From: Persephonella sp.
Lineage (GTDB): Bacteria; Aquificota; Aquificia; Aquificales; Hydrogenothermaceae
Assembly (NCBI GenBank): GCA_027084095.1
Contig: JALWLQ010000202.1
Span: 1 to 32,032 of the forward strand
Reading direction: 5' to 3'
Length of the DNA: 32,032 bases
The position numbers were made by a program, and so were the translations under genes. Below, one piece after another: positions 6,458 to 13,540 of the stretch; within the stretch, counting starts at the first letter, position 1, and the number at the start of each line of letters is the position of its first letter. Under the pieces are notes generated by a model, which worked only from the letters and a program-made list of their open reading frames with translations, was not told where the DNA came from and did no database searches.

Positions 6458-7807
6458 ATGGCTGGAGAATTTTATATAAGTGGAATTTCTGGAACAGGTT
6501 TTGATTATCAATCTTATCTGGCAAAATATCAAGAACTTAAAATGATACCGGTTAATATGCTCCAAGCAGACCAGACTAAACTTCTTGCGAAACAACAGGC
6601 ACTTTCAGCTATAAAGGACAAAATAGAGGCTTTTAAAGACCCTATATATTCCTTATCCCTAAATTCAACCTATGAAACAAAAAAAGCTGTTTTCTCAAAC
6701 CCAGAAGTAGCTACAGCCACGGTAACTGAAGACGCCCTGGAAACCTCTTATACCTTAGAGGTAAAACAACTGGCTCAGGCTAACTCTTTTAAAGTAGGAA
6801 CAGTAAACACTATTACTGATACAAATGCACAAATAACAACTTCTGGGGCATTAACTATAAACTATCTTAAAGATGGCGTTTCAACGACATTTACTGTGGA
6901 TTATACAAATAAGACTTTAAATGAAATAATGAATGAAATAAATCAATCTGAAGATTTACAAGCCTCGATTATCAATTTAGGAAGTTCTTCATCCCCTGAT
7001 TACCAATTAATAATAACCTCAAAGAATACAGGTCTGGATAATAGAATACTAAGTATAGATGACACTTCCAACCCAGGAGATGATACTGCTGGAGTTTTTA
7101 GTGAAGATACCACAAAAACATTTGAAACCATAGCAGCTCAGGATGCTGAAATAGTATTAAATGGTATAACATTTACAAGTTCTGATAATACATTTGAAGA
7201 CCTCATTACAGGGGTATCTCTTACCGTTAATGACATAGGAACAACTACACTTACTATAGAAAAAGATAATTCCCAGATAGAGAAAGCATTAGAAAGTATT
7301 GTTAATGCCTATAATGAGCTTTTAGACACCGTCAATGCAGCAACAGATAAAGACCAACCTTTAGCAGGAGAAGGAAGTTTAAACACCATGGTATCTTCTA
7401 TCTTTCGTATAATATCAGATGGATTAGGAAAATATGGTTTATTAGATACTGTAAGTGATGACGCAGAAACCACCAAAGGACATATAAAAATAAATGAGGA
7501 AGAACTTAACAACTTTCTGGATAGGAGTGATGCTAAAGATATTTTACAAAAATTTGCAGATACACTGGAAAATTACATAAACACTTATTCTGATAATGTA
7601 GCAAGAATGAACCAAAGATATGACGACAGTATACAAGATATAGATGAAAGGATTAAATCTTTAACAGAAAGGGTAAATAAAGAAATAGAAATGATGAGAC
7701 TTAAATTTGCAAGACTTGAGGTTTACCTCTCAGAGATGCAATCTCTACAGTTGAGAATACAGAACTTTGCTGCAGGATTGCAAACTCCTGATACAAATAA
7801 TGCATAG
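6458..7807 (+). CDS. fliD: Flagellar hook-associated protein 2 (filament cap)
   Basis: FliD forms the cap at the filament tip and directs flagellin folding. The N-terminus has the FliD pattern ISGTGFDYQSYLAKYQELK, followed by a helix with KQQALSAIKDKI. A Flagellin_IN-like segment (TINYLKDG to EIMNEINQSEDL) lies at about residues 130-185. The C-terminal coiled coil (SIQDIDERIKSLTERVNKE, then MRLKFARLEVYLSEMQ) is typical of FliD. I start at ATG 6458 because the GGTGG just upstream can serve as ribosome site; a GTG three codons earlier, touching the flaG stop, is the alternative. FliS is encoded next, as usual. Confidence 0.95.
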   Translation: MAGEFYISGISGTGFDYQSYLAKYQELKMIPVNMLQADQTKLLAKQQALSAIKDKIEAFKDPIYSLSLNSTYETKKAVFSNPEVATATVTEDALETSYTLEVKQLAQANSFKVGTVNTITDTNAQITTSGALTINYLKDGVSTTFTVDYTNKTLNEIMNEINQSEDLQASIINLGSSSSPDYQLIITSKNTGLDNRILSIDDTSNPGDDTAGVFSEDTTKTFETIAAQDAEIVLNGITFTSSDNTFEDLITGVSLTVNDIGTTTLTIEKDNSQIEKALESIVNAYNELLDTVNAATDKDQPLAGEGSLNTMVSSIFRIISDGLGKYGLLDTVSDDAETTKGHIKINEEELNNFLDRSDAKDILQKFADTLENYINTYSDNVARMNQRYDDSIQDIDERIKSLTERVNKEIEMMRLKFARLEVYLSEMQSLQLRIQNFAAGLQTPDTNNA

Positions 7808-7823
7808 GAAAGGAGATGGTAAT

Positions 7824-8198
7824 ATGACAAATCCATATACTGCTTATACCAAGAATTTAGACACTGTGGAAACAAAAGAAGAACTCTTAATAAAAGTCTT
7901 TGAGGAAATATTTAGCCTTTTGAATATAGCCATCTATGCTATTGAAGAGAAAGATACCAAGACAAAAGCTGAAAGCTTATCAAAAGTTTCCAATGCAATT
8001 GCTGTACTTCAAGCCTCACTGGATATGGAAAAAGGAGGAGATATTGCCCAGAATTTATACCGTATTTATGAATTCTGTTTAGAAGAGCTGCTTAAAGCAA
8101 ATGTTTCTGATGATAAAGAAAAGATAAGCCAAGTAATAGAAGTTCTCACTCCCATATACGAAGGATTCAAAGAGGCTGCAAAAAAAGTAAAGGAATAA
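7824..8198 (+). CDS. fliS: Flagellin export chaperone FliS
   Basis: FliS binds the flagellin C-terminus in the cytoplasm and keeps it unpolymerised before export. The start MTNPYTAYTKNLDTVETKEELL matches the FliS pattern (NPYxxYxxxxVxTxxxxxLLxxLxxG), although here the usual LYDG is FEEI. The rest is an all-alpha bundle with ISKVxNAIAVLQASLD-like and YRIYEFCLEELLKAN segments. The length (124 residues) is normal. ATG 7824 is preceded by AAGGAGATGG, so a longer in-frame extension overlapping fliD is not used. It sits directly downstream of fliD. Confidence 0.92.
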   Translation: MTNPYTAYTKNLDTVETKEELLIKVFEEIFSLLNIAIYAIEEKDTKTKAESLSKVSNAIAVLQASLDMEKGGDIAQNLYRIYEFCLEELLKANVSDDKEKISQVIEVLTPIYEGFKEAAKKVKE

Positions 8199-8201
8199 GT
8201 C

Positions 8202-8471
8202 ATGGATATATTCGTAATTCTTAAAAACCAAAAACTAAAATTGGAGGATATTAAGGATTTAGAAGAACTGGATTATCTTATTACCCAGCTTAAAAACATA
8301 TCTGATGAAGATATAAAAAAATCTATAAATAAGGAAAATATAGGGAAAATACAGCATTTAATAGATGAGATATTAAATAGAGTAGAACAGTTAAAAAAAG
8401 AAACGGTTCAAGAAATTCAATTTTCTCAAAAAAAAGCAACAGGAATAAAAGCCTATTTAAAGAACGGGTAA
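8202..8471 (+). CDS. Small helical protein after fliS, possible FliT-like chaperone
   Basis: A protein of 89 residues that is almost wholly helical and charged, starting 3 nt after the fliS stop with AAGGAATAAG as ribosome site. It has no signal peptide or membrane segment. Position (flaG-fliD-fliS-x), size and a C-terminal tail with a KKATGIKAYLKNG ending resemble flagellar export chaperones of the FliT/FlgN kind, but there is no diagnostic motif. FliT would bind FliD and FlgN would bind FlgK/FlgL; both substrates are encoded beside it. It ends only 3 nt from the convergent flgL stop. Confidence 0.6.
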   Translation: MDIFVILKNQKLKLEDIKDLEELDYLITQLKNISDEDIKKSINKENIGKIQHLIDEILNRVEQLKKETVQEIQFSQKKATGIKAYLKNG

Positions 8472-8474
8472 ATA

Positions 8475-9740
8475 TTATCCAAAATATTTAAGAAGGCTCA
8501 AATCTTTATTCTGGGATATAGAGGCAAGGAGAGCTTCGTAGGCTGTTTTTGCTTTTTCTAACTCTGCGATAGTCCCTGCATAGTCTGCATCTTCCAATTT
8601 GGAAATCAGGTCTTGAAGTTCTACTATTTGTTGCTGATTTATTTCCTTTAGATTGTCAGCTACATTTATTTGAGTTCCTATCATAGACCTGTGCTGTGAT
8701 ATCTGCTCAAAACCTTTATCAAAAGTGTCTAATATTCTTCTAACTTCCCCAATTCTCTTTTGAAGACTGCCAGAAGTATCCAGCACAGAGATATTTATAT
8801 CTGGACTTTGACCGGAAAGACCTAATCTATAAACACCATCTTTGTCCTGAAAAACAAAGGCTTCTACCAGCCTATTTCCTTCAGCATCTACATTTGATGG
8901 GTTAGAATTGATAGCATCTACCAAATCAGACAGTGTCATTGTATCATCATAAGCTACATCAAAAGAGGTAGACCCATAACTAATCGTAAATACTCCTGTT
9001 TCTCCTGTACCAACTATATTGTCAGTAGGAGATGTATATCCCATATCCGAAAAGTAAGCTGATAATCTGGAAATATCCCCTTGGTCAATTATCTGGATAA
9101 TATCATCTATTGCTTTTACTATACCTATTTTATAGCTGACTTCATTAGTATCAACCAGATTATTAGAGTTTGTATCCACCCACACTCCTGAAGGAATAGT
9201 ACCAAGGTAATCCTTTCCTATAAAAGTGGTATTTAGCTCTACTCCTTTTGCAACAGGAACTGTGGTATCTAAAAATTCTCCTTGATATATACCTCTTTCA
9301 TCAAATGGGTCTACCTGAGATTTTACACCTCCAAAAATTCTTGTATCTCCTATGGTTACATTGGCTTGTTTTATTATATAGTCCCTCATAGACTGGAAAA
9401 AATCTTTATATATCTGGGCATCTTCATAATCAAGAACCCCCGTATTTAAAATATTAACTATATCAACTCTGAGCTCTTGGCCTGTCTCAACAATATTTCT
9501 TAATGTACTTTCTGCAATATCTAAACTGGTTTTTACCAAATCTATATTTCTATCATAACTTTGTAGGTCTGCAGTTAATTTTTTAAATCTTAAAGACCTG
9601 ACATTATCTACACTATTATCTGATGGAGTTAGAATTTTTTTACCTGAGGCAAGTTGCTGTGTATATCTCTCTATATCCTTTTCTCTTATCTTATCGTATT
9701 TAATAAACGTATCAAAAAAGGATATATCTGGAACTCTCAT
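8475..9740 (-). CDS. flgL: Flagellar hook-filament junction protein FlgL
   Basis: Hook-associated protein 3, which joins hook to filament. The N-terminus follows the flagellin-like pattern MRVPDISFFDTF then RYTQQLASGKKILTPSDNSV, and DLVKTSLDIAESTLRNI-like helices follow. The C-terminal helices (DLISKLEDADYAGTIAELEKAKTAYEALL, split here by motif) resemble FlgL/flagellin D0. The middle (about residues 250-310) has an FTISYG...LSDLVDAINS segment of Flagellin_IN type, also present in the flagellin of this window. Start ATG has AGAGGAT upstream. It lies after flgK but has its own sigma-28 promoter in the 66-bp spacer. Confidence 0.93.
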   Translation of the reverse strand: MRVPDISFFDTFIKYDKIREKDIERYTQQLASGKKILTPSDNSVDNVRSLRFKKLTADLQSYDRNIDLVKTSLDIAESTLRNIVETGQELRVDIVNILNTGVLDYEDAQIYKDFFQSMRDYIIKQANVTIGDTRIFGGVKSQVDPFDERGIYQGEFLDTTVPVAKGVELNTTFIGKDYLGTIPSGVWVDTNSNNLVDTNEVSYKIGIVKAIDDIIQIIDQGDISRLSAYFSDMGYTSPTDNIVGTGETGVFTISYGSTSFDVAYDDTMTLSDLVDAINSNPSNVDAEGNRLVEAFVFQDKDGVYRLGLSGQSPDINISVLDTSGSLQKRIGEVRRILDTFDKGFEQISQHRSMIGTQINVADNLKEINQQQIVELQDLISKLEDADYAGTIAELEKAKTAYEALLASISQNKDLSLLKYFG

Positions 9741-9775
9741 TCTTATCCTCTACTTAGTTCTCAAATTTGTGTTCA

Positions 9776-9802
9776 TTATCGGTTTTTAAAATATAAATTT
9801 TA
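9776..9802 (-). promoter_or_regulatory. Sigma-28 promoter of flgL
   Basis: On the minus strand TAAA (9799-9802), a 15-nt spacer and ACCGATAA (9776-9783) match the FliA consensus except at the first -10 base. It sits between the flgK stop and the flgL start, giving flgL a separate late promoter. Confidence 0.85.
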
Positions 9803-9806
9803 ATAA

Positions 9807-11267
9807 TTACTTAACAAGATTTAATACAGTTTGCAATAATTCATCTGTTACAGTTATTATACGGGCAGATGCTTCATATGCCCTTTGTAACTTAGTAAGG
9901 TTAATCAGTTCTTCATCTATATTTACACCTGAATACTCTTTTATCTTCTGGTCAATTGCATCAAGTATAAAATTACTATCTTCGGTAAGGTTCTTAACAT
10001 GAGATAATTCTGTTGATACAGGTGTAACTATTTCTGAACTATAGAATTCATGAAAAGACCTTTCTTTTATTAAATTATAGTTTTCTACATTGTTAAGTGT
10101 ATAAGTTATACTTCCTAATGTTATGGAAGCGTCAGACAAAAGGTCTGTCTCCTCAGAGCTACTTAATACCCCGCTTATATCATTTTGTAAATCTATTATT
10201 TCTTTAATATTGGTGTTGTCAGAGTTTGTATAAGCAGGGTCGGAAGCAGCTGCTATCTGCTTTGGGTCTGTTATGTTAAGAACAATGTTCCCTGCATTTA
10301 TAGTTGTTTCTGAACTTTCAGGGTCAATTCCGAAGAAGTCTATATCAGTATTCCCATTCAGGTCATATCCCTGTCTGTGCTGTTTATTAACGGTAAGAGC
10401 AAATATTGTTGTAAAGTCATTCAACTGGTTTATTGCTTCATTAACTTTTTCAATACCTTTTATATATCCTCCTATTTTTCCATTTTCCAGTATGCTGGAA
10501 ATATCATTTCCCCGAACCCTAACAACAGGATTATTATTTCCATCTATATCGTAAGTTACAGGTGCTGCCTGGTCAAATACCAGAAGGTCAAAACCTTTTG
10601 CAGTGAATAGGTCTACAGTATTATCTTCGTTTATTCTAACTTTCACATCTATTAAAGAAGAAATTTCTTTAACTAATCTATCCCTCTCGTCAAGAAACTC
10701 ATTTAATCTAACTTCATCGTAGGAATAAAATTTTATATTTTTATTTACATAAGCAAGCTGATTTAATAAATCATTTAACTGCCCTATGCTGTCTTTTATA
10801 GATAGAGATGTTTTTTCCTTTATGTTTATAAGGGTATCATAGCTATTTCTTATCCTGCCTATTAAAGCCTGAGCTTTCGACATTACTTCATACCGTGCTG
10901 CTAAATCATCTGGATTAACAGCAACATCATTAAAAGAGTTAAAAAAATCTGTTAATTCGCTGGCAAGTCCTGAACCCTGAATGTCATTATATATATCCTC
11001 TATCTGCTGTAGAATATCCTGGTAATTCTCATATCCTGTTTTTTGATTATTAGTGGTAATATACCTGTTAAAAAGAGAATTATCAAAAACTCTTTCTATC
11101 TTCTTGAGATATACGCTGCTGGCAGGTAAGTCAGCAAAATGATTAACTCTCCTTGAATAACCTTCAGAATACACATTGGTCATATTTTTATTTACATTAT
11201 CCATTGCTCTTTTGTAAGTAAGCAGAGATTGTCCAGCTATAGATAATGAAAAGAATAATGAGGACAT
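9807..11267 (-). CDS. flgK: Flagellar hook-associated protein 1 FlgK
   Basis: Forms the first hook-filament junction ring together with FlgL. The N-terminus is the flagellar rod/hook type: SLSIAGQSLLTYKRAMDNVNKNMTN then YSEGYSRR. The C-terminus has the matching signature VNIDEELINLTKLQRAYEASARIITVTDELL-like (residues about 450-485, given here in outline), ending LNLVK. The 486-residue length is normal. ATG has AGAGGT upstream, and a GCCGATAA -10 box lies about 40 nt before it. flgL follows in the standard order. Confidence 0.95.
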   Translation of the reverse strand: MSSLFFSLSIAGQSLLTYKRAMDNVNKNMTNVYSEGYSRRVNHFADLPASSVYLKKIERVFDNSLFNRYITTNNQKTGYENYQDILQQIEDIYNDIQGSGLASELTDFFNSFNDVAVNPDDLAARYEVMSKAQALIGRIRNSYDTLINIKEKTSLSIKDSIGQLNDLLNQLAYVNKNIKFYSYDEVRLNEFLDERDRLVKEISSLIDVKVRINEDNTVDLFTAKGFDLLVFDQAAPVTYDIDGNNNPVVRVRGNDISSILENGKIGGYIKGIEKVNEAINQLNDFTTIFALTVNKQHRQGYDLNGNTDIDFFGIDPESSETTINAGNIVLNITDPKQIAAASDPAYTNSDNTNIKEIIDLQNDISGVLSSSEETDLLSDASITLGSITYTLNNVENYNLIKERSFHEFYSSEIVTPVSTELSHVKNLTEDSNFILDAIDQKIKEYSGVNIDEELINLTKLQRAYEASARIITVTDELLQTVLNLVK

Positions 11268-11305
11268 TTCAATACCTCTTTATGTGAAGTATTTTATATA
11301 AGGTA

Positions 11306-11332
11306 TTATCGGCAATATAAGAATTTTTTATA
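11306..11332 (-). promoter_or_regulatory. Sigma-28 promoter of flgK
   Basis: On the minus strand a perfect GCCGATAA (11306-11313) is preceded at N15 by TATA (11329-11332), with a TAAA at N13 (11327-11330). The -10 is exact and the -35 spacing is slightly ambiguous. Confidence 0.85.
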
Positions 11333-11336
11333 CTTC

Positions 11337-11708
11337 TTACTGAAATCTTTTTAATTCTTCCTGTTCTATTTTTTCCTGTTTTTCAAATATTTCTGTGTTC
11401 TTTCTTTCTATATAATCCTGTTTCTTATATACATAATAAAATGTAGTAACATAACCTACAAAAGCACAACTATGGAAAACCACCTGAACCGGACTGAGCA
11501 AGCCTTCATCGAAAACAAGGGATAAAATTTCAGAAACTACTGCAGATAAAAATATAAAGAAGAAGGTTATCCCATAAAGGATAGTAACCTTTCTATTAAT
11601 TAAGTAATCTTCGTATGTGTAATATTTAGACAGGGACTTTTTAGTGGTCTCTTCGGTGGCAATCTCTTCCTCAACTGATGTATCAACAGGTTTGGTAGCT
11701 TCTGCCAT
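11337..11708 (-). CDS. Hypothetical two-TM membrane protein
   Basis: A protein of 123 residues of unknown family. Residues 1-38 are acidic, Thr/Glu-rich and probably cytoplasmic. Two hydrophobic helices follow at about 42-66 (VTILYGITFFFIFLSAVVSEIL) and 75-97 (PVQVVFHSCAFVGYVTTFYYVY), split by an acidic turn with FDEG. A charged helical tail of about 25 residues rich in Glu, Lys and Gln ends the protein. The start has AAGGAG 7 nt upstream and its own promoter, so it may be expressed apart from corA. It ends 4 bp before the -35 of the flgK promoter; that closeness does not prove a flagellar role. Confidence 0.75.
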   Translation of the reverse strand: MAEATKPVDTSVEEEIATEETTKKSLSKYYTYEDYLINRKVTILYGITFFFIFLSAVVSEILSLVFDEGLLSPVQVVFHSCAFVGYVTTFYYVYKKQDYIERKNTEIFEKQEKIEQEELKRFQ

Positions 11709-11758
11709 AAGTTCGCTCCTTGATTTATTTGCCCTGCCTGGAAAACCTTTGTGTTTTT

Positions 11759-11786
11759 ATTTTAAAATCTGGAACAAAAAAGTCAA
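11759..11786 (-). promoter_or_regulatory. Sigma-70-like promoter of the two-TM protein gene
   Basis: On the minus strand TTGACT (11781-11786) and TAAAAT (11759-11764) are 16 nt apart, giving a leader of about 45 nt with AAGGAG before the ATG at 11708. Confidence 0.6.
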
Positions 11787-11810
11787 GATTTTTAAAAGAA
11801 ATTATCTAAA

Positions 11811-12767
11811 TCACAACCAGCCTTTTCTTTTAAAAATATAAAGTGGTATCAAAGCAGAAATTATCATCAGTACTATTGCAAAAGGATAACCATACTTCCA
11901 TGCCAGTTCAGGCATGTGCTGGAAGTTCATACCATAAATACTTGCTATCAGTGTAGGAGGAAGGAATATAACAGACATAATTGTGAATATCTTTATAACC
12001 TGGTTTTGCTGGATATTAAGCAGTCCCAGAAAAGTGTTTTGAAGGTAATCAAGTCTTTCAAAATTAAATGTAGTATATTCAATCAGTGAATTTACATCTT
12101 TTATCATTATCCTCAGTTCTTCCCTTACCTCACGGGGTACTTTGTATGATTTGAGTAACGAGGATAAAATTCTCTGCTTGTCTATCAAGTTTTCTCTGAT
12201 GGTCATATTCATCTCTTCAAAATACGAAATAGACTCGAATATCTCCTCGGTTATATCAATACCTGTAAAAATAATCTTACTAAGCTTGCTTATCTCTCTG
12301 GTTATGAACTCAAGAGTGTCTGCGTCTGTATCAATCCTAATCTCAAGCAGTCCAGCAAAAACATAATATCCATCTTCATATGCACTTGGGTTCATCATAA
12401 GTTTTTTAACAAGTTCCTTGAAAGTCTTAAGTTCTCTATATCTGACTGTAATCAGGTGATGTTTTTTCAGGATAAATGTTACTGTTTCATTAAAGGGAGT
12501 TTCACCCTCGGTAGTTATTAGATAATAGGCATTAATTGTTATACTTTCTTCATCTTCAAAATATCTGGAACTGATTTCTATCTCTGTGATTTCCTGTTTA
12601 GATGGAAATTCAACCTCAAATTCTTTTGATACCCATTCTATCTCTTCATCGGTGGGAGAAATCATATCAATCCACAGGACTTTTTCAGGATGTTTACACT
12701 TACGGGACAGGTCTTCTACATTCTCTATCCGTATATTTTGCTCTTCTCTAATGAATAATCTAATCAT
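11811..12767 (-). CDS. corA: CorA-family magnesium/cobalt transporter
   Basis: Inner-membrane divalent cation channel. The protein has the family layout: a large N-terminal cytoplasmic alpha/beta domain, a long helix region (about residues 150-250), and two C-terminal membrane segments. The signature YGMNF after the first membrane helix (IFLPPTLIASIYGMNF) is the selectivity-loop GMN motif, followed by MPEL. The tail after the second helix is basic (FKRKGW). The 318-residue length is typical. The start follows AAGGT. No terminator is visible before the next minus-strand gene. Mg2+ versus Co2+/Ni2+ preference cannot be read from the sequence. Confidence 0.93.
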   Translation of the reverse strand: MIRLFIREEQNIRIENVEDLSRKCKHPEKVLWIDMISPTDEEIEWVSKEFEVEFPSKQEITEIEISSRYFEDEESITINAYYLITTEGETPFNETVTFILKKHHLITVRYRELKTFKELVKKLMMNPSAYEDGYYVFAGLLEIRIDTDADTLEFITREISKLSKIIFTGIDITEEIFESISYFEEMNMTIRENLIDKQRILSSLLKSYKVPREVREELRIMIKDVNSLIEYTTFNFERLDYLQNTFLGLLNIQQNQVIKIFTIMSVIFLPPTLIASIYGMNFQHMPELAWKYGYPFAIVLMIISALIPLYIFKRKGWL

Positions 12768-12825
12768 AATACCTTATGATACTACTTTTTAATTAATTTC
12801 GTAAAAAATGAACCTATATTAATCT

Positions 12826-12855
12826 TCTCCAGTATAAAAAATTTTTTATAGGAGA
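12826..12855. repeat. AT palindrome with GC-flanked stem upstream of the HNH gene
   Basis: An 18-bp perfect palindrome (TATAAAAAA/TTTTTTATA, 12833-12850) is extended by TCTCC (12826-12830) and GGAGA (12851-12855), apart from two unpaired bases on the left. It lies between the divergent corA and HNH genes and could be an operator or a stable hairpin. Confidence 0.55.
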
Positions 12856-12873
12856 TTTTATACAAAATAGCCC

Positions 12874-12902
12874 TTTACTGCAAATATAATGTCTATTATA
12901 TT
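12874..12902 (+). promoter_or_regulatory. Sigma-70-like promoter of the HNH-queH operon
   Basis: TTTACT (12874-12879), 17 nt, TATATT (12897-12902). The expected transcription start falls in the first of two TATTGCAA direct repeats (12906-12913 and 12930-12937, 24 bp apart). These could be an operator, or chance in an A/T-rich leader. Confidence 0.5.
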
Positions 12903-12949
12903 TATTATTGCAATGTATAAAAATTTAAATATTGCAAAAAGGAGTAAAG

Positions 12950-13540
12950 ATGGGCGAGATAATCTATCAGTTTGGAGATGAAATCCTGAAAAAAATAGAT
13001 GACTTTGAAAATTATGCCGTTAGCAATAAAGGATATATCTATAGAGGATTGAAATATGGGCTTTTACCTGAAAAATATAAGGAATTCAGGGTAAAGCCAT
13101 TTAAAAATAAGCAAGGCTTTTTACAGGTTCAGCTCAGTAATAAAGGGAAAAGGAAAGTTTTCTATGTTCACAGACTTGTTGCCCAGTATTTTGTCCCTAA
13201 TCCTGAAAATTATAAATATGTGGTTCATATAGATGGAAACAGGGAAAACAACAAAGCTTCCAATCTAAAATGGAGTTCCTGCCCAGAAAAAAAGGAGAGA
13301 GATTATCAAGAAATATTTGATTTATATGCCCAGGGACTTTCCATTTATAAAATCTCAAAACAAACAGGATTAAGTCCACAAAAAATAATGAAAATATTAG
13401 GCAAAAAGGATATATTAAGTATATCCATATCCCCTGAGCTAAAAGAGAAGCTTGTTCAAAAAGCAAAGGAAAAAGGTATAACCTTAAACAAACTAATTGA
13501 AGAAATACTAAACCAATATACAGGAGAAAAAAATGGATAA
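12950..13540 (+). CDS. HNH endonuclease-like protein with HTH and ribbon-helix-helix domains
   Basis: Three parts can be seen. Residues 17-32 (DDFENYAVSNKGYIYR) match the NUMOD4 DNA-binding motif. Residues 70-108 match an HNH_3 homing-endonuclease core: VHRLVAQYFVPNPE, then HIDGNRENNKASNLKW (His74, His93, Asn97, Asn101). Residues about 119-150 form a helix-turn-helix (LYAQGLSIYKISKQTGLS). The tail (155-190, ISISPELKEKLVQKAKEKGI and on) looks like a ribbon-helix-helix. Start ATG 12950 is chosen for the AAAAGGAG 5 nt upstream; a TTG six codons earlier is possible. Its stop overlaps queH by 8 nt. It may be a free-standing homing endonuclease or a domesticated regulator. Cleavage activity is not shown. 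Confidence 0.8.
   Translation: MGEIIYQFGDEILKKIDDFENYAVSNKGYIYRGLKYGLLPEKYKEFRVKPFKNKQGFLQVQLSNKGKRKVFYVHRLVAQYFVPNPENYKYVVHIDGNRENNKASNLKWSSCPEKKERDYQEIFDLYAQGLSIYKISKQTGLSPQKIMKILGKKDILSISISPELKEKLVQKAKEKGITLNKLIEEILNQYTGEKNG

Noticed and set aside
7767-7823. Longer FliS start within fliD
   Set aside because: The ATG at 7824 has a strong AAGGAGATGG site and begins at the usual FliS N-terminus.
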